Shown piece by piece: positions 16,316 through 21,739 of a DNA stretch of 25,708 nucleotides. The notes beneath the pieces are model-generated. The model was not told the DNA's origin, made no database searches, and saw only the letters and a list, made by a program, of their open reading frames with translations. The stretch comes from Caryophanales bacterium UBA4694 (lineage in GTDB: Bacteria; Bacillota_I; Bacilli_A; RFN20; CAG-288): contig DHKM01000014.1 in assembly GCA_002404835.1 (NCBI GenBank), positions 1 through 25,708 on the forward strand. The letters run 5' to 3'. Every line of letters begins with the position of its first letter. Positions within the stretch are counted from its first letter, which is position 1. Position numbers and translations under genes: made by a program.

Positions 16316-16498
16316 AAAAGAATGAGTCCTATTTGAACTTCACTGAAAAAAGATAGACGTACAAAATCCCATCACAAAACTGATCGAATGAAGATAACAG
16401 AAAACCTTCTCGTCACGAATGTCCATGAATTATTCTTCTTAACCCAGCGCCTATTGTCCATTACACTAAGCAAGCGGAACAATTCTTAATTTTTGAAG
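16316..16498 (-). promoter_or_regulatory. Riboswitch 3' leader / expression platform
   Basis: A 183-base leader between the aptamer and the first fibre gene. Candidate structures are ATTGTTCC pairing with GGACAAT (about 16449-16482); GAAGG near 16408, which could pair with CCUUC at the aptamer's 3' edge and compete with P1; and a weak stem GATGG/CTATC followed by six T (about 16345-16371), the best terminator candidate. No strong intrinsic terminator is seen. A 28-codon open frame (16426 to 16340) also lies here. The switching mechanism is therefore undecided. Confidence 0.5.
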
Positions 16499-16568
16499 GC
16501 AACTGGCTGTCTCTTGTCCGGAGAGACCCTTTAGTTTTGCGTCGCCATATTGCTAAGGCTTTGCTTTT
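16499..16568 (-). ncRNA. Cyclic-di-GMP-I (GEMM-I) riboswitch aptamer
   Basis: Read on the - strand. GCAAAGCC begins at 16564, then comes a hairpin with a GCAA tetraloop (GCCUUA-GCAA-UAUGGC, one U-U mismatch). The hallmark GACGCAAAACU and receptor-like AAAGGG follow. A second hairpin has stem GUCUCU/AGAGAC and loop CCGGACA, and the element ends in AGCCAGUUGCC at 16499, which closes P1 by pairing GCAA with UUGC. Element order, the GNRA loop and the conserved GACGCAAA and AGCC..GUUGCC strings match the class I c-di-GMP riboswitch. It lies about 12 bases after the predicted transcription start and about 180 bases before the first fibre gene. Whether it turns the operon on or off is not clear from the downstream leader. 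Related aptamers can prefer 3',3'-cGAMP, which I cannot exclude. Confidence 0.92.
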
Positions 16569-16580
16569 ATCTCGATGAAA

Positions 16581-16609
16581 ATTTTATCAAACTCTTATAC
16601 ATGTTGCAA
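16581..16609 (-). promoter_or_regulatory. Promoter of the fibre/c-di-GMP operon
   Basis: The -35 TTGCAA (16609-16604), a 17-bp spacer and -10 TAAAAT (16586-16581), with an extended -10 TG one base upstream, fit sigma-A. Predicted start is near 16574, just before the riboswitch aptamer, which supports both calls. Confidence 0.8.
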
Positions 16610-16669
16610 TGATTTCATCATTTTTTAAATGCGGTTTCTTATGGATATTTGACAAATGTATGAAATCAT
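16608..16669. repeat. Inverted pair of ATGAAATCAT sites at the operon promoter
   Basis: ATGAAATCAT occurs at 16660-16669 on + and at 16618-16609 on -. The second is part of a perfect AATGAT-TTC-ATCATT inverted repeat (16608-16622) that touches the -35 hexamer. The arrangement suggests a repressor or activator operator. No regulator gene is visible in the window. Confidence 0.4.
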
Positions 16670-16722
16670 AAGGGAAGTTGGGAGAATCGATTGATTTTAA
16701 ATGTTCGATTTTTCCGAAACTG

Positions 16723-16752
16723 AAAAAAGCAGGACGAATTTTCATCCTGCTT
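16723..16752 (-). terminator. Intrinsic terminator of the small membrane protein gene
   Basis: An 8-bp stem AAGCAGGA/TCCTGCTT (16727-16734 and 16745-16752) is followed on the - strand by a T6 run. It lies 15 bp beyond the stop at 16768 and insulates the riboswitch operon from the upstream gene. Confidence 0.88.
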
Positions 16753-16767
16753 GATGATTTTTAAGAT

Positions 16768-17190
16768 TTACTTATCTTCTTTGGTTTCTTCTTTTGCGTC
16801 TGATTTTTCTTCTTTGGTCTGATCTTTCTGCAGGTCGGCTAGGATTTCTCTTCTCAGTGCTTCTTTCTGTTCATTGCTGAGGTCATGGACCTTGATCGGC
16901 TCTTTTTGGGTTTCTTTTCTGACATAGATAACAAGACCCACGATATTAATGGCAAGAAGAATGAACAAAGGTAAGACAAATGCGCAGAAGTAGGTAGTGG
17001 TATGTGCAATCAGGTACCCGATGAATCCGTAACCTTCACCACCGCTGGCTTTGATGCTGGCAAGTTCGTTTGAAGAGAGAGATCCGCTTTTGATCAACAT
17101 CATCAACGAAATGACAAGCAAAGCTACGGTTATGACTACATCTGCCGCTACCGCTATGATATAAAGAGTCTTCTTTTTGTTGTTGTTCAT
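16768..17190 (-). CDS. Small two-helix membrane protein with charged C-terminal tail
   Basis: 140 residues, no family recognised. Two hydrophobic helices (about 8-33 and 63-92) flank a Ser/Gly-rich loop of about 30 residues. The C-terminal ~45 residues are highly charged and probably cytoplasmic. The stretch HDLSNEQKEALRREILADLQ in this tail resembles the end of the SipW-like peptidase, TMSKEEKERLKAELLQEM, which hints at a common partner or common origin. It is transcribed in the same direction as the fibre operon but has its own promoter and terminator. The ribosome site TTAGGAAAG lies 6-9 bases before the ATG. It could be an accessory of the system; this rests only on proximity and the tail. 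Confidence 0.75.
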   Translation of the reverse strand: MNNNKKKTLYIIAVAADVVITVALLVISLMMLIKSGSLSSNELASIKASGGEGYGFIGYLIAHTTTYFCAFVLPLFILLAINIVGLVIYVRKETQKEPIKVHDLSNEQKEALRREILADLQKDQTKEEKSDAKEETKEDK

Positions 17191-17218
17191 TTTTTTCTTT
17201 CCTAAAAATTCTTTCTTT

Positions 17219-17247
17219 ATGTTATCACATCATCTTTAATGAAACAA
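17219..17247 (-). promoter_or_regulatory. Promoter of the small membrane protein gene
   Basis: -35 TTGTTT (17247-17242), a 17-bp spacer and -10 TAACAT (17224-17219), with a TGA extended -10. Start of transcription would be about 20 bases before the ATG at 17190. Confidence 0.65.
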
Positions 17248-17310
17248 GAATTATCCTTTGTTTGTTGATGTCATAACTTGTACTTTTCTTTTCATTTTTT
17301 ATGTTGCTTC

Positions 17311-17338
17311 TTTACTTTTCATTTTTATTTGGTAGAAT
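17311..17338 (+). promoter_or_regulatory. Promoter of the Nudix-like gene
   Basis: -35-like TTTACT (17311-17316), a 16-bp spacer and -10 TAGAAT (17333-17338), preceded by TGG as an extended -10. The ATG at 17364 follows AAGGGGGATGGAAC. Confidence 0.6.
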
Positions 17339-17363
17339 TTGTCCGTCTTAAGGGGGATGGAAC

Positions 17364-17762
17364 ATGAAGGAGATTTATTTGGTTTCAACCATAATTTTTA
17401 TTAATCATAAGGTACTTTGTTTATCAAGCAATGATTCTCTTTTTACTCCTTCCTTTGAATTGCCAACTCTTCGTCTTCTTGATTGGAATAAGAACAAACC
17501 TTGGTTGGAAAAGTGTTTTTCCGATAAGATACATGCTCCGATTCATTTGCTCGGCTTTTTCAGTATGAATAAGTCCCATGATGAAAATTTTTCTGTTGTT
17601 CATGAGTATATTCTGGCATCTATTTCAAAAGATTCTTTAAAGTTGTTTGGTTCACATGGTTATTCATTTATCGATTATTCTAATTTGAATGATTCTCCTA
17701 TTTCGAATCAGGACAAAAATATTATCCGACAAGCTTTGAGTATGGTTTCCTATTCGAAGTAA
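17364..17762 (+). CDS. Nudix-fold-like protein lacking the Nudix box (possible pseudoenzyme)
   Basis: 132 residues. The start IYLVSTIIFINHKVLCLS matches the first strands of small MutT-like Nudix proteins. The end matches their second half: HEYILASISKD (80-90), a GSHGYSFIDYSNL segment (96-108) like the eHxxxxWv strand, and SNQDKNIIRQAL (114-125) like the terminal paaD..iv..l helix. The catalytic Nudix box (GX5EX7REUXEEXGU) should lie at about residues 33-60, but the segment there, ELPTLRLLDWNKNKPWLEK, has no such pattern. So hydrolysis is unlikely. The gene is AT-richer than its neighbours, has its own promoter, a strong ribosome site (AAGGGGG) and a strong terminator, so it is probably expressed. 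The family call is by eye and moderate at best; otherwise it is a hypothetical protein. Confidence 0.6.
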   Translation: MKEIYLVSTIIFINHKVLCLSSNDSLFTPSFELPTLRLLDWNKNKPWLEKCFSDKIHAPIHLLGFFSMNKSHDENFSVVHEYILASISKDSLKLFGSHGYSFIDYSNLNDSPISNQDKNIIRQALSMVSYSK

Positions 17763-17807
17763 AGGCTTTGGTTAGGAATCCGGTCTTGTTTTCTGCTTTT
17801 CATGTTA

Positions 17808-17832
17808 GCTCTCTTCGTTGAGAGCTTTTTTC
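17808..17832 (+). terminator. Intrinsic terminator after the Nudix-like gene
   Basis: A 7-bp perfect stem AGCTCTC/GAGAGCT (17808-17814 and 17821-17827) with loop TTCGTT is followed by T5CT4. It begins 45 bp after the stop codon at 17762. Confidence 0.9.
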
Positions 17833-17959
17833 TTTTGGGTAAGTTCTTCCTTACTTCTTTTTCAGTTGCTTTTCTTCTTTTATGTTTTTCATTTTCAGAT
17901 AAAGAGCAAAACTGTATTATGACATTTTCTATTTTTGATATTCTTAAAAAGGCTTGTGG

Positions 17960-17988
17960 TTGAAATTGTCTTCTTGGGTTAGTAAAAT
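17960..17988 (+). promoter_or_regulatory. Promoter of the HAD hydrolase gene
   Basis: -35 TTGAAA (17960-17965), a 17-bp spacer and -10 TAAAAT (17983-17988). The ATG at 18015 follows AGAGGAAAGAAAC. The rest of the 252-bp gap from 17763 holds only the preceding terminator and T-rich DNA. Confidence 0.75.
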
Positions 17989-18014
17989 AAAAATAATTTT
18001 CAGAGGAAAGAAAC

Positions 18015-18854
18015 ATGAGAAACAAGACAATCGTTGCCTTCATATATGATTTCGATCATACTCTTAGTACGACGGACATGCAAAACTACTCCTTTATTCC
18101 TTCCCTTCATATCGAACCCAAGGAATTCTGGACCGGTGCCAATGATCTTACCAAGAAGGAACATATGGACCCTCTATTAGCCTATATGTATCTTATGATC
18201 GTGGAAAGCAAGAAGAGAGGCCTTCCTATTACCCGGAAGACTTTTGTCGATCTGGGAAAGGATGTGAAGTTCTTTCCAGGCGTTGAGCAGTGGTTCAATA
18301 GAATCAACGTTTATGGCAAATCCAAAGGAGTCGAAGTCCAGCATTATGTGGTATCCTCCGGCAACAAGGAAATCATCGAAGGTTCGAAAATCTATAAGTT
18401 CTTCAAAAAGGTCTTTGCCTGTGAATATCTCTATGATGAGAAAGATCAGGCCATTTGGCCTAAATCCGTCATCAACTATACGACTAAGACTCAGTTCATT
18501 TATCGAATCAACAAGGGAGTTTTGGATCTTTCCGAAAACAACAAGGTGAATGCCTCTATGCCGGATGAAGATAAACCCGTTCCGTTCCAGAATATGATAT
18601 ACATCGCGGATGGCCTTACGGATGTTCCGTGCATGAAACTGGTTTCCGGAAATGGGGGAACGGCCATTGCTGTATATGACAAGAACAAGCGACCGGCCAA
18701 GAAACTGTTCGATGATGGTAGGGTAAATTTCTTATGTGAAGCCGATTATAGCGAGAACTCTTCCCTGGATCAGCTGGCAAAGCTTCTGATCGATAAGATT
18801 GCTCCTCTGGATCTTCTTTATCGTCTTCATTATAAGCAGGTCGATGAGATTTGA
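18015..18854 (+). CDS. HAD-superfamily phosphatase-like hydrolase
   Basis: 279 residues, soluble, no signal peptide. All four HAD motifs are visible: motif I YDFDHT (11-16) with Asp12 and Asp14, motif II VVSSG (112-116), the motif III lysine in TTKTQ (Lys158), and motif IV IADGLTDVPC (197-206) with Asp199 and Asp203. The cap is a helical insert after motif I (about 20-100), as in C1-type members, and the layout resembles phosphoserine-phosphatase-like hydrolases. Substrate cannot be read from sequence. It stands alone between its own promoter and a bidirectional terminator. The first-motif Asp+2 is retained, which supports phosphatase rather than dehalogenase chemistry. Confidence 0.88.
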   Translation: MRNKTIVAFIYDFDHTLSTTDMQNYSFIPSLHIEPKEFWTGANDLTKKEHMDPLLAYMYLMIVESKKRGLPITRKTFVDLGKDVKFFPGVEQWFNRINVYGKSKGVEVQHYVVSSGNKEIIEGSKIYKFFKKVFACEYLYDEKDQAIWPKSVINYTTKTQFIYRINKGVLDLSENNKVNASMPDEDKPVPFQNMIYIADGLTDVPCMKLVSGNGGTAIAVYDKNKRPAKKLFDDGRVNFLCEADYSENSSLDQLAKLLIDKIAPLDLLYRLHYKQVDEI

Positions 18855-18871
18855 TTTTGGCACAAGCAAAA

Positions 18872-18917
18872 AGCCTGACTGGATTGCTTCTTTAGACGGA
18901 GGTGATCGAGTCAGGCT
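18872..18917. terminator. Bidirectional intrinsic terminator
   Basis: A 9-bp stem AGCCTGACT/AGTCAGGCT (18872-18880 and 18909-18917) has a 28-base loop. It is followed by GTTTT on + and by T5 on the - strand. It separates the convergent HAD (stop 18854) and DUF368 (stop 18924) genes. Confidence 0.85.
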
Positions 18918-18923
18918 GTTTTA

Positions 18924-19874
18924 TTATTTCTGAGCAGTCTTTTTCTTCTTCAAGAGGAAGAAAAGGATCATGGAGACGGTAATTACAAACAGTAGGATTG
19001 CCCCAGTGATATAATCCCATGTCTGGATGGAACCATCGAGATACTTGGGATAGATGTTGGAGTTGATGAACATGGAGATGACGCTTCCTAAGATGAGTCC
19101 TAGAATTGCATAGAAGGTTGAGATTCTGTGGTTAGAGAGGAGCTTGTTCATTATTTTTGAGGAAAATCCTAGTCCGATCAGTGCTCCGATAATAAGAAGG
19201 ACCAGAATCAGGATACCAGTGAGTACAAATGCCATGTCATCGGTATGAGCGAAGATGCTTAATTCTCCTTTAGTCGTTGCAAATGTATTCAAAATCGGGA
19301 AATACATGCCAATAACCATTAAGGACATACTTCCGGAAATTCCGGGAACAACGCAGGCAAAGGCTCCGATTATTCCTGATAGGATACTTAGAAGGTAAAT
19401 CCACCACTCTCTGTTCTGCATGGCTGTTTCCAAATTGATTTGATATAAGGCAGTGAAGATTCCAAGTCCGGCACTGACTAACAGGCAGAGAGCAAAGCTT
19501 GTTACATGGGTGACCAATTCTTTTGTGTTCTGGTGCTTTTTCAGTTCCCCGAATGTGATCGGTAAAGAACCTAGCACCAATCCGGCAAAAGCTCCTGTGA
19601 TGGTGAAGGGGGCAGCTTTGTAACCTTTCTGGATGCCGATGAAGGCTGCGAGTGCTCCAATCAGCAGACCGAGTAGATAGGGAAGCAGAACCAAAAAGTT
19701 CTGCTTGAAGGCTTTCCTGATTCCTGCTATGGAATCGATGATGGTGTCATAGCATTTTTCGGCTACGGCAATAGTTCCTGCGCTTAGTCCTGGAATGGCA
19801 ACGGATATGCCAAGGGTGACACCTTTTACGGTGTTGACCAGGAATCGGGTTTTAGGTTTATTTTCTTTTTGCAT
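18924..19874 (-). CDS. DUF368 membrane protein (PopT-type undecaprenyl-phosphate translocase family)
   Basis: 316 residues, about eight to ten membrane helices. The family signature appears twice, as AIPGLSAGTIA (26-36) and VVPGISGSMSL (175-185), the inverted-repeat layout of DUF368. Members in other bacteria (PopT) have been shown to recycle undecaprenyl phosphate across the cytoplasmic membrane for peptidoglycan and teichoic acid synthesis. The protein ends in a KKKK tail, placing the C-terminus in the cytoplasm. It is monocistronic, with a TATAAT promoter and an AGGT ribosome site 7 bases before the ATG. The function is transferred from the family and has not been shown for this subgroup. 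Confidence 0.9.
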   Translation of the reverse strand: MQKENKPKTRFLVNTVKGVTLGISVAIPGLSAGTIAVAEKCYDTIIDSIAGIRKAFKQNFLVLLPYLLGLLIGALAAFIGIQKGYKAAPFTITGAFAGLVLGSLPITFGELKKHQNTKELVTHVTSFALCLLVSAGLGIFTALYQINLETAMQNREWWIYLLSILSGIIGAFACVVPGISGSMSLMVIGMYFPILNTFATTKGELSIFAHTDDMAFVLTGILILVLLIIGALIGLGFSSKIMNKLLSNHRISTFYAILGLILGSVISMFINSNIYPKYLDGSIQTWDYITGAILLFVITVSMILFFLLKKKKTAQK

Positions 19875-19892
19875 TTTAATACCTCGTAGGTT

Positions 19893-19920
19893 ATTATACC
19901 TTTATTGAATTCATAGTAAA
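19893..19920 (-). promoter_or_regulatory. Promoter of the DUF368 gene
   Basis: Consensus -10 TATAAT (19898-19893) with -35 TTTACT (19920-19915) at a 16-bp spacing. It lies in the 84-bp divergent gap. Confidence 0.7.
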
Positions 19921-19922
19921 AT
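19894..19922 (+). promoter_or_regulatory. Candidate divergent promoter for the ABC/YfcE operon
   Basis: -35-like TTATAC (19894-19899), a 17-bp spacer and -10 TAAAAT (19917-19922). It almost exactly overlies the DUF368 promoter on the other strand, so the two would compete. The -35 is poor. Confidence 0.4.
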
Positions 19923-19958
19923 TTATTTGAGAATTCTTTTCTATGAGGAGGGTGGATA

Positions 19959-21032
19959 ATGGCGGATAAATGGCTTAAAGATGAACTCCCGGTTGATTCA
20001 AGGCAGCTTGAGATGATTTCACGTTACTATCCGGTCGACCGTAAAAATAAGACGGTCACTTTTACTTTCCACTTCGCCAGCGTGGATGAGATTCTTACAC
20101 CGGATGTGAAAACCATTAGGCCTATCAGTCATGTGGATTCCTCTATTCTTGAGAAAATGGATTCTTTTGTCTCTTTTCTTCCCCAGGATTATATGGCTGT
20201 ATTTGATTTCGAAATTGATGATTACAAAGGGAACAATCCCCAGGAAATCCTGGATTCCTTCAATGATGCCGTGGAACTGAATCATTATTCCGGTTTGAAG
20301 AAGTCCAGAAAGCAGAAGCTTGTTGCGAGTATTCTTATGGCTGTCGGCTGTATTGTACTTCTTTTGATGTGCGTAGGCGAAATCCATGGTTGGTTTGGAG
20401 AAGGCACAAGGAAGGATATGATTTCCGAAATCATCGACATCATTGCCTGGGTCTTCATCTGGGAGTCGGTTTCAATGGCTTTCTTGGAACCGTCGAGCAA
20501 CATGTCCCTGGATGTGACGATGAAGACAAGAATCCTCAGCGTCAGATTCTTCGATAAGGAGAAACATCTGCTTGTCCAGGAAAACCAGAACAACATGATA
20601 TCTTTGTGGAAAGGAAAAGAGAGGAACAAGAGCCTTGGCTATCGTTTCCTCTTGGCAGGCAGTGCTGGTTTTCTTGCGCTTGGTCTTGCTACGATCATCA
20701 TGGGTCTTCCGAAAATCGTGAAAGACGCTCAGGCGGATTCGTTGACCGGTATTCTGGATTTCTTTATCGTTCTTGCCATTTCCGTCTGCTATTTTCTTGG
20801 TGGCTATGCCGGTTTGATGATCTATTCCGGAAAACGCAAATTCCGCAAGACGACCACTGTCTTCTTCCTTCTCTCCGTCCTGGCATTGATTTCCAATTTC
20901 GCCTATGCTATCTTCAAGGGCGAATCTACGGGATTCTTGTCTCCTTCCCTCTCTACTTTTGCTCTGGTTCTGTTTGTCCTTGGAATGCTGATTTTGAATT
21001 TCAGCGGAAAAGAGAATGATTCTTCGAGGTAA
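19959..21032 (+). CDS. Six-helix membrane protein of unknown function, first gene of ABC operon
   Basis: 357 residues, family not recognised. The first ~115 residues are soluble and acidic, followed by a basic KKSRKQK stretch (about 112-118). Helices lie at about 121-141, 155-172, 226-250, 264-288, 297-316 and 327-349, giving two small membrane blocks separated by a cytoplasmic loop (about 175-225). It starts with an excellent site, AGGAGG 7 bases before ATG, and ends 2 bp before the ABC ATPase gene, so the two are co-translated. It may be an accessory or sensor subunit for the exporter that follows. No enzymatic motif is visible. Confidence 0.85.
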   Translation: MADKWLKDELPVDSRQLEMISRYYPVDRKNKTVTFTFHFASVDEILTPDVKTIRPISHVDSSILEKMDSFVSFLPQDYMAVFDFEIDDYKGNNPQEILDSFNDAVELNHYSGLKKSRKQKLVASILMAVGCIVLLLMCVGEIHGWFGEGTRKDMISEIIDIIAWVFIWESVSMAFLEPSSNMSLDVTMKTRILSVRFFDKEKHLLVQENQNNMISLWKGKERNKSLGYRFLLAGSAGFLALGLATIIMGLPKIVKDAQADSLTGILDFFIVLAISVCYFLGGYAGLMIYSGKRKFRKTTTVFFLLSVLALISNFAYAIFKGESTGFLSPSLSTFALVLFVLGMLILNFSGKENDSSR

Positions 21033-21034
21033 TT

Positions 21035-21739
21035 ATGGATTATATACTGGAAAGTCGGAATCTTTTTAAGAGTTTTGTAGATGGCGACAGGACTGTCGAA
21101 GCTTTGAAGGATGTAAATTTTAAAATCAAATCCGGAGAACTGGTTGTCATCCTTGGACCTAGCGGTGCGGGTAAGTCGACTCTTCTGAACATGATCGGCG
21201 GTATGGATTCCTTGTCTAAAGGAAACCTTTTTGTTTCGGGTAAGGATATTTCCCGGTACATGCCGTTCCAGCTGACGAACTACCGCAGAAGCGAGGTTGG
21301 ATTTGTGTTCCAGTTCTATAATCTGATGCCTAACCTGACGGCATTGGAGAATGTGGAACTGGCAACGGAACTGTGCAAAGATGCCCTTGATCCCAAAAAG
21401 GTTCTCTCTCAGGTCGGTCTAAAGGAAAGACTTGATAATTTTCCAAGCCAGCTTTCCGGAGGTGAACAGCAGAGAGTCTCTATCGCCCGGGCAATAGCCA
21501 AGAATCCGAAAATCATCCTCTGCGACGAACCGACCGGGGCTTTGGACTATCAGACGGGAAAGGAGATTCTCTCCCTTCTATCTCTTCTCAGCAAAAAGGA
21601 CGGCAAAACCGTAATCATTGTCACGCACAATTCTGCTTTGAGCAAGATGGCCAATCACCTTCTTCGGATCAAGAACGGTCAGATTGTTTTGGATGAGATG
21701 AACGATCATCCGATGAGAATCGAGGATATCGAATGGTAA
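21035..21739 (+). CDS. ABC transporter ATP-binding protein (MacB/LolD/FtsE type)
   Basis: 234 residues. Walker A GPSGAGKST (41-49), Q-loop Gln93 in VFQFYN, signature LSGGEQQ (140-146), Walker B IILCDEPTGALD (160-171) and H-loop His198 in IVTHN are all intact, so it should hydrolyse ATP. The EPTGALD form is typical of the MacB/LolD/BceA mechanotransmission class, which works with FtsX-type permeases on lipoproteins, peptides or antibiotics at the membrane. The stop overlaps the start of the permease gene by 7 bp. The substrate is unknown. Confidence 0.93.
   Translation: MDYILESRNLFKSFVDGDRTVEALKDVNFKIKSGELVVILGPSGAGKSTLLNMIGGMDSLSKGNLFVSGKDISRYMPFQLTNYRRSEVGFVFQFYNLMPNLTALENVELATELCKDALDPKKVLSQVGLKERLDNFPSQLSGGEQQRVSIARAIAKNPKIILCDEPTGALDYQTGKEILSLLSLLSKKDGKTVIIVTHNSALSKMANHLLRIKNGQIVLDEMNDHPMRIEDIEW

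Noticed and set aside
16316..16498. Strong riboswitch terminator in the leader
   Set aside because: The best stem before a T-run (GATGG/CTATC, T6) has about 6 bp with G-U pairs, which is too weak to call as a terminator.
16649..16654. TTGACA consensus -35 on the + strand
   Set aside because: No -10 hexamer lies 16-18 bp downstream (GGGAAG there), and no + strand gene follows.
17750..18043. 97-codon - strand frame between the Nudix-like and HAD genes
   Set aside because: It covers the terminator and promoter of the + strand genes and has no ribosome site or domain.
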